A stretch of DNA of 64,000 bases from Thermomonas sp. XSG (lineage in GTDB: Bacteria; Pseudomonadota; Gammaproteobacteria; Xanthomonadales; Xanthomonadaceae): contig NZ_CP061497.1 of assembly GCF_014678725.1 (NCBI RefSeq), forward strand, positions 2,434,001-2,498,000, read 5' to 3'. Of the stretch, positions 19,201 to 27,404 are shown piece after piece. A program made the translations under genes and the position numbers. The notes beneath the pieces are model-generated. The model worked only from the letters and a program-made list of their open reading frames with translations. It did no database searches and was not told the origin of the DNA. The stretch's first letter is position 1, and each line of letters begins with the position of its first letter.

Positions 19201-19928
19201 TCGACCGCCGCGCGGTCAGCGTCAATGGCGGGCGCACCTCCAACGCCACCCAGTGGCAGAGCAAGCTGGAGTTCCGGCGCGACACCGGCGCCGAGCGTCG
19301 CGAGCAGTGGGTGACCACCAACAGCTTGACCCACAAGCTCAGCGAGAGCTTCCGCATCGCCGCGCGGTTGAATTACTCGAAGACCACCGACGAGATCGAC
19401 GCCAGCGCCGGTGCCAAGTTCATGGAAGGCAACCTCGGCTTCGCCTGGCGGCCGTGGGACAGCGCCCGCTGGGCGCTGTTCGGCCGCTACACCTACCTGT
19501 ACGACGTGTCCGCGCTGCCGCAGATCGGCGACAACGTGGCCAATTACGACCAGCGCAGCCAGGTGCTGTCGCTGGAGGGCGTGTACAAGGCCGACGACCG
19601 CTGGGAGTTCGCCGGCAAGCTGGCGCGCCGCACCGGCGAGGTGCGCATGGGCCGGCTGGAAGGCGCGTGGGCGGACGCGACCACCAGCTTCGCGGCCGGG
19701 CAGGTGCGCTACGACATCGGTGGGCAGTGGCATGCGCTGGGTGAGCTCCGCGTGCTGGACGTGAGCCAGGGCGGCAGTCGTTCCGGTTTCCTGGTGGCCG
19801 TGGATCGCGACCTGGGCCGGAACTTCCGGATCGGTGTGGGCTACAACTTCACCGACTTCAGCGATGACCTCACCAATTTCGACTACGACCACAAGGGCTT
19901 CTTCCTCAACGTGGTCGGGCGCTACTGA
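16242..19928 (+). CDS. Large outer-membrane beta-barrel protein, partner of the repeat protein
   Basis: A 1228-residue protein with a signal peptide (cleavage at AMA/QEA). The N-terminal 500 residues look periplasmic or extracellular: VDCTNAGCAANG, then a beta-sandwich-like part with YGYSNYSAFIERAEVLVF, and HGSRIRIQGRNLPDNASVKING. Around residues 543-585 is LPGSERVVLEVRD followed by GADYQIDDMQGRIILTRPL, a module found in large outer-membrane barrels. From about 610 the sequence is a chain of alternating amphipathic strands rich in Y, W and F, ending in VVGRY; a terminal aromatic is the usual outer-membrane insertion signal. A ribosome site (GAGGGGAA) lies before the ATG, 11 bp after the upstream stop. 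No TonB box or plug is seen, so it is not a classical receptor. Exporting or anchoring the repeat protein is an inference from adjacency. Confidence 0.75.
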   Translation: MKTMKMKVLDCALIGILAGLASQGAMAQEAAQAAGAQADVDCTNAGCAANGEILMRVRTRGERQPETAGAAYTSPALQPDRRVTVETEQPGKAVALGKWSVQLPNGGVLWATEDPSLGQPQLDVSASAIVPFDGSRITKPVRFYGYSNYSAFIERAEVLVFRASDADLVTPVATIPLPVAAVADAEWDGTLPATFQARAGDELVYLVRAYGQDGSFDETWPRRMQLVTPDEAERGSQALRNATERKLGQSLGADDAESASLLDGVFGSSNLRVQNIPIHGSRIRIQGRNLPDNASVKINGRSFPLDVERKLVAEYLAPVGQHRFDIEVGGAGLPSPIQRTLDVDVSGKYMFAVALADVTVSGNSVSGSIEPLAGDDHFEKDLTVDGRLAFYLKGKIQGKYLVTAQADTREREVSDLFNGFWKAEPQDIFRRLDPDQYYPVYGDDSTTYRDVDTMGRLYVRVDWDKSQALWGNFNTGITGTEYGQYSRSLYGGALSWRSRRSTAQGEAGSELKVFGSEAQTAPGHSEFLGTGGSLYYLKHTDVLPGSERVVLEVRDPATGRTEARVELQDGADYQIDDMQGRIILTRPLSVVTRENVPSLTRDTPLDGLLQVLLVDYEYIPQGFDADEMTTGVRGKHWFGDHLAIGGTYVDENRAGDDYTLAGVDITLQAGRGTYLKVEQSRTEATSAPVFFSSNGGLSFTQTNPTSGVRKGDARALEARANFKELGWTELDWSSAAWWRQVDAGFSISRFDTGMDIEEYGGELLGQFTPNLSLHARYSRAERGLEALTQGQATVEWRISDFDTLAAELRRVEENRIGGSAAGLLAAVQYKRRFGTSLELYGTAQKTVDDDGGKYADNDAITIGGKYLFGDLSSVNAEFTSGDRGDAAVIGAEYRLNPNHALYANYTHSTDRSPYDPLFNARRDTGWTLGQRWRLSNQVNLYNESQWLKAPNQSGLAHTFGMDFYPALGWNLGFALQQADLDTGTGEVDRRAVSVNGGRTSNATQWQSKLEFRRDTGAERREQWVTTNSLTHKLSESFRIAARLNYSKTTDEIDASAGAKFMEGNLGFAWRPWDSARWALFGRYTYLYDVSALPQIGDNVANYDQRSQVLSLEGVYKADDRWEFAGKLARRTGEVRMGRLEGAWADATTSFAAGQVRYDIGGQWHALGELRVLDVSQGGSRSGFLVAVDRDLGRNFRIGVGYNFTDFSDDLTNFDYDHKGFFLNVVGRY

Positions 19929-19961
19929 TGTAACGCGCCAAGCCCTTCCGCACCCTTGCGG

Positions 19962-19994
19962 CCCGCCGGCAGGAATGTCGGCGGGTCTTCTTTT
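19962..19994 (+). terminator. Intrinsic terminator of the repeat-protein locus
   Basis: CCCGCCG, a 10-nt loop and CGGCGGG are followed by TCTTCTTTT. It lies 34 bp after the barrel gene stop and just before the convergent queG stop. Confidence 0.7.
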
Positions 19995-20006
19995 GGCGAT
20001 TGCCGG

Positions 20007-21062
20007 CTAACCGCCGCCGTGCCGCCGCAGCGCCCATTCCACGTGCTCGCGCACGACGGGCGAAGGATGGTGGCGGCGGGTTGCCAGCGCCGCCAGCACC
20101 TCCGGCGTGGTCGGCGCGTTGCCGAGGGCAATCGCGATGTTGCGCAGCCAGCGCTCGTGCCCGCTGCGGCGGATCGCGCTGCCCTCGCTGCGGCGCAGGA
20201 ATTCCTCTTCCTCCCACGCGAACAGCTCGGCCAGACTGGCAGTGTCGAGGTCGTTGCGGACGCGGAAATCCGGCTCGTCGCTGCGCCGGGCGAACTTGTT
20301 CCACGGGCACACCAGCTGGCAGTCGTCGCAACCGAAGATGCGGTTGCCCATCAGCGGGCGCAGTTCCTCGTCGATGCTGCCTTCATGTTCGATGGTGAGG
20401 TAGGAAATGCAGCGGCGTGCATCCAGCCGGTAGGGCGCGGTGATCGCGCCGGTCGGGCAGATATCGATGCAGCGGGTGCAGCTGCCGCAATGGGCGGTGG
20501 CCGGCGGGTCCACCGGCAGCGGGATGTCGACGAAGAGCTCGCCGAGGAAGAACCAGCTGCCGCCGTCCCTGTCTATCAGGCAGGTGTGCTTGCCGATCCA
20601 GCCCAGCCCGGCGTTGCGCGCCAGCGCGCGCTCCAGCACCGGCGCGGAGTCGGTGAAGGCGCGGTGGCCGAACGGGCCGATCTCGGCCTGCACCGCTTCG
20701 GCCAGTCTTTGCAGGCGGTTGCGCATCAGCTTGTGGTAGTCGCGGCCCAGTGCGTAGCGCGCCACATAGGCGCGCTCGTGTTCGCGCAGGTTGGCCCAGG
20801 CGGCGTCCGGGTCCTTGCCGTAGTCCAGACCCACCGAGATCACCCGGATCGTCCCCGGCAGCAGCTCCGCCGGCCGCGCGCGCAGCGCGCCATGGCGCGC
20901 CATCCATTCCATCGAGCCGTACAGTTGCTGGCCCAGCCAGTCGAGCAGGTGCGCTTCGTCCTGCTTGAGTTCCACCCCCGTGATGCCCACCCGCTGGAAG
21001 CCGGCGGCGTGCGCAAGGGCGCGGATGCGCGCGGCAAGCGCGTTGTAGTCGGGCGTGGACAT
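20007..21062 (-). CDS. queG: Epoxyqueuosine reductase
   Basis: Catalyses the last step of queuosine synthesis (epoxyqueuosine to queuosine in tRNA anticodons), using cobalamin and two 4Fe-4S clusters in the cytoplasm. The 351 residues fit the family. Seen: GYGSMEWM-like block (LYGSMEWMARH), AFTDSAPVLERALA containing the proposed catalytic Asp, GWIGKHTCLI, ferredoxin-like cysteines in HCGSCTRCIDICPTGAI and GCDDCQLVCPWNKFA, and a HEAT-like C-terminus (HPSPVVREHVEWALRR). The ATG at 21062 is the family start. It is divergent from nnrDE with only 37 bp between them, and a TATAAT sits 7 nt before its ATG. Confidence 0.95.
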   Translation of the reverse strand: MSTPDYNALAARIRALAHAAGFQRVGITGVELKQDEAHLLDWLGQQLYGSMEWMARHGALRARPAELLPGTIRVISVGLDYGKDPDAAWANLREHERAYVARYALGRDYHKLMRNRLQRLAEAVQAEIGPFGHRAFTDSAPVLERALARNAGLGWIGKHTCLIDRDGGSWFFLGELFVDIPLPVDPPATAHCGSCTRCIDICPTGAITAPYRLDARRCISYLTIEHEGSIDEELRPLMGNRIFGCDDCQLVCPWNKFARRSDEPDFRVRNDLDTASLAELFAWEEEEFLRRSEGSAIRRSGHERWLRNIAIALGNAPTTPEVLAALATRRHHPSPVVREHVEWALRRHGGG

Positions 21063-21069
21063 GGCGCAA

Positions 21070-21075
21070 ATTATA
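21070..21075 (-). promoter_or_regulatory. Consensus -10 (TATAAT) abutting queG
   Basis: A perfect TATAAT on the minus strand ends 7 nt before the queG ATG, so transcription would start at or next to the start codon. This suggests a leaderless mRNA. No strong -35 is seen. Confidence 0.55.
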
Positions 21076-21099
21076 GGTTCGCACCCGGGAACCACCGCC

Positions 21100-22572
21100 A
21101 TGCACGCTCCGCTGCCGCTGTTCGACCCCGCCGCGCTGCGCGCACTGGAAGCGCGCGGCACTGCGCTGTGCGATGGCGATGCGTTCGCGCTGATGGCGCT
21201 TGCCGGGCAGGCCGGCTGGCGCTGCGCGCTCAAGCACTGGCCGCGGGCAATGCGGATCGTGGTCGCCTGCGGGCCGGGCAACAACGGCGGCGACGGCTAC
21301 GTGCTGGCGCGGCATGCGCACGAGGCCGGCCGCGGGGTGCGCGTGCTGCGCCTGGCCGAGCCGGCCAGTGAACTGGCGCGGCGCGCCTGCGCGGACTATC
21401 TCGCGGCTGGCGGGATCATCGGCAGCGAACTGGGCGATGCCGAGCTGATCGTCGATGCCCTGTTCGGCATCGGCCTTGCGCGTGCGCCGGACCCGACCGC
21501 CGCCGCGCTGATCGACGCCATCAACGCGCACCCCGCGCCGGTGCTGGCGTTGGACGTGCCCACCGGCATCGATGCCGCCATCGGCAGTGCGCCGGGCGCG
21601 GCGGTCGATGCCGATTGCACGCTGCAGTTCATCGCCCGCCATCGCGGCCTGCGCACCGGCACGGCGCTGGACCACTGCGGCGAGCTGGAGCTGGCGGTGC
21701 TGGACCTGCCGGCGTCGGTGTTCGACGGCATTGCGCCGGCCGCACTGGCGTTCCGCGCCGATGCGCTGGCCGGCTTCTTCCCGCTGCGCCCGCGCGATGG
21801 CCACAAGGGCCGCAATGGCCACGTGCTGTGCATCGGCGGCGATGCCGGCAGCGGCGGCGCGATCCTGCTGGCCGCACAGGCAGCGCTGCGCAGTGGCGCC
21901 GGCCTCGTCAGCGTGGCGACCCGCGAGGCGCACGTGCCCGCGCTGCTGGCGCGCTGCCCGGAAGCGATGGTGCATGCGGTGGAAGGCACGGCGGAACTGC
22001 TACCGCTGCTGGACCGCGCGGACGTGCTCGCACTCGGCCCGGGGCTGGGGCAGGGCGAATGGGGCCGTGCTCTGTTCCATGCCGCGCTGGCCTGCAACAA
22101 GCCGCGCGTGCTGGATGCCGACGCGCTCAATCTCCTGGCGTCGACGGGCGCACCACTGCGCGCGGATGACATCGTCACCCCGCATCCGGGCGAGGCCGCA
22201 CGCCTGCTGGGCGGCGCTACCGCGGAGCTGCAGAGTGATCGTTTCGCGGCGGCTGTCGCCCTGCAGGCGCGGCTTGGCTGCACGGTGGTGCTGAAGGGCG
22301 CCGGCAGCATCGTGCAGGCTGCGGGCCACCCGCCTGTGGTGATCTGCGCCGGCAATCCCGGCATGGGCACCGGCGGCATGGGCGATGTGCTGACCGGCGT
22401 CGTTGCGGCGCTGCGTGGCCAGGGCTTCGATGCACATGACGCGGCGGTCGCCGGGGCGCTGCTGCATGCCGCCGCGGGCGATGCGGCCGCGCGCGAGGAC
22501 GGCGAGCGCGGCCTGCTGCCCTCCGACCTGCTGCCGTGGTTGCGCAGGTTGGCCAATCCGATGCGACGATAG
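21100..22572 (+). CDS. nnrD: Bifunctional NAD(P)H-hydrate epimerase/dehydratase
   Basis: Repairs damaged NADH and NADPH. The N-terminal half (about residues 10-210, YjeF_N) epimerises R/S hydrates and has GPGNNGGDGYVLARH and DALFGIGL. The C-terminal half (about 220-480, carbohydrate-kinase-like) is the ADP- or ATP-dependent S-hydrate dehydratase with HKGRNGHVLCIGG, ALGPGLG, TPHPGEAARLLG and the nucleotide motif NPGMGTGGMGDVLTG. The 490-residue length is normal for the fused enzyme. I chose the ATG at 21100 because the domain begins soon after; an in-frame ATG at 21061 would overlap queG. It heads the run nnrDE-tsaE-amiC-mutL, a conserved order in gammaproteobacteria. Confidence 0.94.
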   Translation: MHAPLPLFDPAALRALEARGTALCDGDAFALMALAGQAGWRCALKHWPRAMRIVVACGPGNNGGDGYVLARHAHEAGRGVRVLRLAEPASELARRACADYLAAGGIIGSELGDAELIVDALFGIGLARAPDPTAAALIDAINAHPAPVLALDVPTGIDAAIGSAPGAAVDADCTLQFIARHRGLRTGTALDHCGELELAVLDLPASVFDGIAPAALAFRADALAGFFPLRPRDGHKGRNGHVLCIGGDAGSGGAILLAAQAALRSGAGLVSVATREAHVPALLARCPEAMVHAVEGTAELLPLLDRADVLALGPGLGQGEWGRALFHAALACNKPRVLDADALNLLASTGAPLRADDIVTPHPGEAARLLGGATAELQSDRFAAAVALQARLGCTVVLKGAGSIVQAAGHPPVVICAGNPGMGTGGMGDVLTGVVAALRGQGFDAHDAAVAGALLHAAAGDAAAREDGERGLLPSDLLPWLRRLANPMRR

Positions 22573-22576
22573 CGGG

Positions 22577-23032
22577 ATGTCCGATTTCCTTCTTCCCGAT
22601 GCCGCCGCCACCGAAGTGCTGGGCGCGCGGCTGGCGCAGACCCTGCCCGAGCGCGCGGTGATCCAGCTGCACGGCGATCTGGGCGCCGGCAAATCCACCC
22701 TCGCACGCGCGCTGCTGCGTGCACTCGGCGTCACCGGCACCATCCGCAGTCCCACCTACACGCTGGTCGAGCAGTACGCGCTGCCCGCCGGCGGGCTGGC
22801 CTTGCACCTCGACCTGTACCGGATCGGCAATCCGGGCGAACTGGAGTTCCTCGGCCTTGATCCGGCCGAGGCCCGGCTGTGGCTGGTGGAGTGGCCGGAG
22901 CGCGGACAGGGCGCGCTACCGCCGGTGGACCTGGACATCACGCTGGCGGTGGACGGCGATGGGCGTCGCTGCCGGCTGGACGCGCGGACCGCGGTGGGCC
23001 GGCAATGGCTGGCGGCGATCGGCATGGTCTGA
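22577..23032 (+). CDS. tsaE: tRNA threonylcarbamoyladenosine biosynthesis ATPase TsaE
   Basis: A 151-residue P-loop ATPase that works with TsaB, TsaC and TsaD to place t6A at position 37 of ANN-decoding tRNAs. Walker A is GDLGAGKSTLARALL; SPTYTLVEQY and LHLDLYRI follow, and the C-terminal WPERGQGALP block is diagnostic. The start at 22577 is 4 bp after the nnrDE stop, consistent with translational coupling. Confidence 0.95.
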   Translation: MSDFLLPDAAATEVLGARLAQTLPERAVIQLHGDLGAGKSTLARALLRALGVTGTIRSPTYTLVEQYALPAGGLALHLDLYRIGNPGELEFLGLDPAEARLWLVEWPERGQGALPPVDLDITLAVDGDGRRCRLDARTAVGRQWLAAIGMV

Positions 23033-23102
23033 AGTTGCCGGTGCAAGCTCTGCACGGGTCGAGGAAAGTCTTGCAGGTTGCGGATTATTCAGGGAAAAAT
23101 GC

Positions 23103-23131
23103 TTGCGTCTGCTCTCGACAGGTGCTTAACT
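23103..23131 (+). promoter_or_regulatory. Putative promoter of amiC
   Basis: TTGCGT, exactly 17 bp, then TTAACT. The -10 ends 7 nt before the amiC ATG at 23139, predicting a leaderless or nearly leaderless transcript. Confidence 0.5.
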
Positions 23132-23138
23132 CCCGGCC

Positions 23139-24605
23139 ATGCGTCCGATGGGGAACCGCTGCAATCGCGTCTTGCCGGCAGCCATGCTGCTGGTCGCTTC
23201 TGCCTGCTTCCATGTAAATGCTTCTGAAATCAAGCAGTTGCGCATCGAAACCGGGGCTACCGGTACGCGCGCCGAACTGCATCTGGACAAGGCCGGCGAG
23301 TACCGGCTGATTCCGCTTTCCAATCCCGATCGGCTGGCGGTGGACTTCCCCGCCAGCCATCTGGCGCGCGGCCTGACGCTGCCGGCCGCCGCCGGCATGA
23401 TCAAGGCTGTCCGCACCGGGCAGCCGGTTCCGGGTACGGTGCGGGTGGTGTTCGATCTGGCCAGCAAGGTCAGGGCGATCCCGACCACGCTGGATACCGC
23501 CGCGTCCGGCACCGTGCTGGTGCTGGAATGGCCCGGTGATCCGGCGCCGGCGTCCGTGCCGGCCACTGCCGCCGCCACGCCCACCGTCGCCACGACCGAA
23601 AAGCCAGTGACCGCAGGCCCGTCGCCGTCCACCGGCACGCCCGCCGCCGATCCCATCGCCGCCTTCGCCACCGCCGCGATGCCGACGCAGGGCGTGCCTG
23701 CCAAGCCCGCCGTCGCCACGACGCCCACGCTGCCGCCTGCCGCCACATCCTCCGTGCAGCAGGCCGCGCAGGACGTGTCCGCCCCCCGGTCGCTGCCGCA
23801 GGCGGGTACCCGCCCGCTGGTGGTTGCCATCGATGCCGGCCATGGCGGGCAGGACCCCGGTGCGCACGGCCCCAACGGCACCCGCGAGAAGGACATCACC
23901 CTCGCCATCGCCCGCGAGCTGGCCCGCCAGGTCAACGCCACGCCGGGTCTGAAGGCGTTCCTGACCCGCGACAGCGATGTGTACATCCCGCTGAACCACC
24001 GCGCCCGCCGCGCCAGCGCCAATCGCGCCGACATCTTCCTGTCGATCCATGCCGATGCCGCCGAGAACCGCGGCGCGCGTGGCTCCTCCGTGTACGTGCT
24101 GTCCACCCGTGGCGCCTCCTCGCAGCGCGCGCGCTGGCTGGCGGACAAGGAGAACGCAGCCGACATCATCGGCGGCGAGCGCGTGCGCGTGGCCGACAAC
24201 ACCCTGACCTCGGTGCTGCTGGATCTCACCCAGAGCGGCAACATGAAGGCGTCCGAGGACGCCGCCGAGCATGTGCTGGGCGGCCTCAAGCGTGTCGGCA
24301 ACAACCACAAGCCGGACGTCGAGCGCGCCAACTTCGCGGTGCTTCGCACCTCCGACAAGATGCCGGCGATGCTGGTGGAAACCGCCTTCATCTCAAACCC
24401 GGATGAAGAGAAGCGGCTGGCCGACCCGAATTTCCAGCGCACGCTCGCCAGCGCGATCCTGGACGGTGTCGACCGCTATTTTTCGCGCCAGCCGCCGCCC
24501 GGCACGCTGTACGCGGCGCGCGCGCAGGCCAGCCAGTCGGCACAGATCCCGTCGTCCGGGCGGACGCTGGAGATCGCCGCGGTGGGCGCCGGCGGCAGTC
24601 CCTGA
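23139..24605 (+). CDS. amiC: N-acetylmuramoyl-L-alanine amidase with AMIN domain
   Basis: A 488-residue periplasmic cell-wall hydrolase that cleaves the amide between MurNAc and the stem peptide during daughter-cell separation. Order: signal peptide (residues 1-28), AMIN domain (about 29-130) that targets the septum, a long A/P/T-rich linker (about 130-225), and an Amidase_3 catalytic domain (about 228-460). Zinc ligands and catalytic residues are visible in IDAGHGGQDPGA, GTREKDITLAIA, LSIHADA and MLVETAFISNPDEE. The C-terminus beyond 465 is low complexity; no LysM is seen. The position between tsaE and mutL is the usual one. Confidence 0.94.
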   Translation: MRPMGNRCNRVLPAAMLLVASACFHVNASEIKQLRIETGATGTRAELHLDKAGEYRLIPLSNPDRLAVDFPASHLARGLTLPAAAGMIKAVRTGQPVPGTVRVVFDLASKVRAIPTTLDTAASGTVLVLEWPGDPAPASVPATAAATPTVATTEKPVTAGPSPSTGTPAADPIAAFATAAMPTQGVPAKPAVATTPTLPPAATSSVQQAAQDVSAPRSLPQAGTRPLVVAIDAGHGGQDPGAHGPNGTREKDITLAIARELARQVNATPGLKAFLTRDSDVYIPLNHRARRASANRADIFLSIHADAAENRGARGSSVYVLSTRGASSQRARWLADKENAADIIGGERVRVADNTLTSVLLDLTQSGNMKASEDAAEHVLGGLKRVGNNHKPDVERANFAVLRTSDKMPAMLVETAFISNPDEEKRLADPNFQRTLASAILDGVDRYFSRQPPPGTLYAARAQASQSAQIPSSGRTLEIAAVGAGGSP

Positions 24606-24669
24606 CGCCGCGACCCTCGCCGAGTCCGATGGGTGCCGCCGTGCGCCGGATACGGCGGGCGTGGCCGGC

Positions 24670-24675
24670 TAGAAT
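24670..24675 (+). promoter_or_regulatory. -10 hexamer directly before mutL
   Basis: TAGAAT is separated from the mutL GTG by 6 nt (TCCCGG). This spacing puts the transcription start on or next to the start codon, and no Shine-Dalgarno sequence is visible. Confidence 0.5.
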
Positions 24676-24681
24676 TCCCGG

Positions 24682-26472
24682 GTGAGCATCCGTCAACTCC
24701 CCGATACCCTGATCAACCAGATCGCTGCCGGCGAGGTCGTCGAGCGGCCCGCGTCCGTGGTCAAGGAACTGGTCGAAAACGCGCTTGACGCAGGCGCCAA
24801 ACGCATCGACATCGACCTTGAGGAAGGCGGCACCCGCCTGATCCGCATCCGCGACGATGGAGGCGGCATCGCGCCGGAGGAGTTGCAGCTGGCTGTGAGC
24901 CGCCACGCCACCAGCAAGATCGCCTCCATCGATGATCTCGAAGCGGTGGCCACGCTCGGCTTCCGCGGCGAGGCGCTGCCGTCGGTGGCGTCGGTCAGCC
25001 GTTTCCGCCTCGCCTCGCGTCGGCGCGATGCCGAGCATGGCGCCGAGCTGCGCATTGATGGCGGCAGGCTGGGCGAAGTCGCGCCGAACGCGCATCCTCA
25101 CGGCACCACGGTGGAAGTGCGCGACCTGTTCTTCAACGTGCCGGCGCGGCGCAAGTTCCTGCGCGCCGAGCGTACCGAGCTGTCGCATATCGAGGAGTGG
25201 CTGCGCACGCTGGCGCTGGCGCGGCCCGACGTGGAAATCCGGGTCAGCCACAACGGCAAGCCGTCGCGGCGCTGGAAGGGCGAGGGCCACCTGCTCAGCG
25301 ACGTGCGCCTTCACGAGGCGCTGGGCGAGGAGTTCGCCCGCAACGCGCTGCGCGTGGACCACGCCGGCGCCGGCATGCGCCTGCACGGCTGGATCGCGCA
25401 GCCGGCGTACAACCGCGCCAGCGCCGACCAGCAGTACCTCTACGTCAACGGCCGCAGCGTGCGTGACCGCAACATCGCCCACGCGGTGCGGCAGGCGTAC
25501 AGCGACGTGCTGTTCCACGGCCGCCATCCGGCCTACGTGCTGTTCCTCGAACTCGACCCGCGCGGTGTCGATGTGAACGTGCACCCGGCCAAGCACGAGG
25601 TGCGCTTTCGTGAATCGCGCCTCGTCCACGATTTCGTCTACCGCAGCCTGTACGCTGCGCTGGCGGAGACCCGCGCCGGCAGCATGGCCACGCCCACTCC
25701 GCCGATCTCCGTGCCCGGCGCGGACGCGCCGCGTTGGTCGATGCCGTCGCCGCCGCAACAGCAGGCCATGGGCCTGCGCGTGGGCGATGCGCCCGCCGCT
25801 TATGCCGCGCTGTACGCGCCGGGCGCCGATGCCGCATCAATGCAGCCGTTGGCTGCGATGCCGATGCCGGACGACGCGCCCGGCGGCATGCCGCCACTCG
25901 GCTTCGCCGTCGCCCAGCTGCACGGCATCTACATCCTCGCCGAGAACGCCGAGGGCCTGGTGGTGGTCGACATGCACGCCGCCCACGAGCGCATCGGCTA
26001 CGAGAAGCTGAAGGCCGCGCACGACGGCGCCGGCCTGCGTACCCAGCCGCTGCTGGTGCCCAGCAGCCTGGCGGTGTCCGAACGCGAGGCCGACATCGCC
26101 GAGCGCGAATCGGAGACGCTGGCGCAGCTGGGCTTCGAAGTGCAGCGCAGCGGTCCGCAGTCGCTGCTGCTGCGCAGCGTGCCGGCGCTGCTGGCCCACG
26201 GCGACGTGGAGGCACTGCTGCGCGACGTGCTCACCGACCTGCGCGAACACGGCAACACCCGCCGGGTGGCCGAGACCCGCGACGAGCTGCTGGCCACCAT
26301 GGCCTGCCACGGCGCGGTGCGCGCCAACCGCAGGCTCACCATTCCCGAGATGAACGCGCTCCTGCGCGAGATGGAAGCCACCGAACGGTCCGGCCAGTGC
26401 AACCACGGCCGCCCCACGTGGACGCGTTTTTCGCTGGCGGAGATGGACAAATGGTTCCTGCGCGGTCGTTGA
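24682..26472 (+). CDS. mutL: DNA mismatch repair protein MutL
   Basis: A 596-residue mismatch repair ATPase. The N-terminal GHKL domain (about 1-330) has [35 protein letters not shown] and [18 protein letters not shown] variable linker follows (about 335-400), then a dimerisation domain with [13 protein letters not shown] near residues 433-445. That matches the DQHA(X)2E(X)4E endonuclease motif except Met for Gln, and QCNHGRPT is near the C-terminus. Retention of these metal sites fits MutL proteins that nick DNA themselves in bacteria without MutH. It starts with GTG. The downstream DUF1684 gene overlaps its end by 22 bp. Confidence 0.96.
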   Translation: MSIRQLPDTLINQIAAGEVVERPASVVKELVENALDAGAKRIDIDLEEGGTRLIRIRDDGGGIAPEELQLAVSRHATSKIASIDDLEAVATLGFRGEALPSVASVSRFRLASRRRDAEHGAELRIDGGRLGEVAPNAHPHGTTVEVRDLFFNVPARRKFLRAERTELSHIEEWLRTLALARPDVEIRVSHNGKPSRRWKGEGHLLSDVRLHEALGEEFARNALRVDHAGAGMRLHGWIAQPAYNRASADQQYLYVNGRSVRDRNIAHAVRQAYSDVLFHGRHPAYVLFLELDPRGVDVNVHPAKHEVRFRESRLVHDFVYRSLYAALAETRAGSMATPTPPISVPGADAPRWSMPSPPQQQAMGLRVGDAPAAYAALYAPGADAASMQPLAAMPMPDDAPGGMPPLGFAVAQLHGIYILAENAEGLVVVDMHAAHERIGYEKLKAAHDGAGLRTQPLLVPSSLAVSEREADIAERESETLAQLGFEVQRSGPQSLLLRSVPALLAHGDVEALLRDVLTDLREHGNTRRVAETRDELLATMACHGAVRANRRLTIPEMNALLREMEATERSGQCNHGRPTWTRFSLAEMDKWFLRGR

Positions 26473-27404
26473 TCCTGCTGGTTGTCGCCACGTTGGCGAT
26501 GGCTGCCTGCAATCGCTCCACCGAGCCCAGCGCGGCGCAAGAAGCCGCGAAGGCGAAGGCCGCGGCCGAGTTCGCCGCGTCCGAACAGGCGTGGCGCGCG
26601 CGGCGATTGGCGGAACTGACCAGGCCCGATGGCTGGGCCAGCCTGATCGGCCTGCACTGGCTGGATGCGGGCGCGCACCGCGTCGGCAGCGCCGCCGACA
26701 ACGGCATCCGCCTGCTGCTGGGCCCGCCGCATCTGGGCGTGTTCAGCGTGCGAGACGGCAAGGCACGCTTCGTGGCCGATGCGGTGGTCAGCATTGATGG
26801 GCAGCCCGGCAAGGGCGGCGCGTTGCGCAGCGATGCCGACCAGGGTGGCCCCAGCGTGATCGGTTTCGACGACGGCAAGGGGCTGGCCACGGTGATCCAG
26901 CGCGGTGGCCGGCTGGCGCTGCGGGTCAAGCACGCCAACGCCGACAGCCGGGTGCATTTCGCCGGCCTGCAGTACTGGCCGGGCGGGCAGCAGTGGAGGG
27001 TGCAGGCGCGCTTCATCCCGCATGCGCCCGGCAGGACCCTGCCGATCGCCAACATCATCGGCACCACCGACGAGATTCCCAACCCCGGCGTGGTCGAGTT
27101 CACCCGCAACGGCACGCCGTTCCGGCTGGAGGCGCTGGACCAGGGCGAGGGCACGCTGTTCCTGGTATTCGCCGACCGCACCAGTGGCCACGGCAGCTAT
27201 GGCGCCGGACGCTTCATCGATGCACCGATGCCGGATGCGCAGGGCCAGCTGGTGGTGGACTTCAACCGCGCCTACAACCCGCCGTGTGCGTTCACCCCGT
27301 TCGCCACCTGCCCGTTGCCGCCGCCGGAAAACCGGCTGGACCTGCGGGTGGAGGCGGGTGAAAAGACCTATCGCGAACCCGAATCTTCCTCCAAGGACGC
27401 CTGA
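26451..27404 (+). CDS. DUF1684 lipoprotein
   Basis: A 317-residue protein that starts inside the last codons of mutL in another frame (ATG at 26451; 22-bp overlap). It has a lipoprotein-type signal ([14 protein letters not shown], with C20 as the likely lipidated cysteine). The rest matches the DUF1684 family: W[23 protein letters not shown] at the N-terminus and [23 protein letters not shown] near the end. No enzymatic role is established. The next gene starts at its stop (TGATG), so mutL, this gene and the GumN-like gene form a tight run. Confidence 0.85.
   Translation: MVPARSLILLVVATLAMAACNRSTEPSAAQEAAKAKAAAEFAASEQAWRARRLAELTRPDGWASLIGLHWLDAGAHRVGSAADNGIRLLLGPPHLGVFSVRDGKARFVADAVVSIDGQPGKGGALRSDADQGGPSVIGFDDGKGLATVIQRGGRLALRVKHANADSRVHFAGLQYWPGGQQWRVQARFIPHAPGRTLPIANIIGTTDEIPNPGVVEFTRNGTPFRLEALDQGEGTLFLVFADRTSGHGSYGAGRFIDAPMPDAQGQLVVDFNRAYNPPCAFTPFATCPLPPPENRLDLRVEAGEKTYREPESSSKDA

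Noticed and set aside
16089-19892. 1267-codon minus-strand frame
   Set aside because: Shadow of the barrel gene caused by high GC; composition is V/A/H/R-rich and not protein-like.
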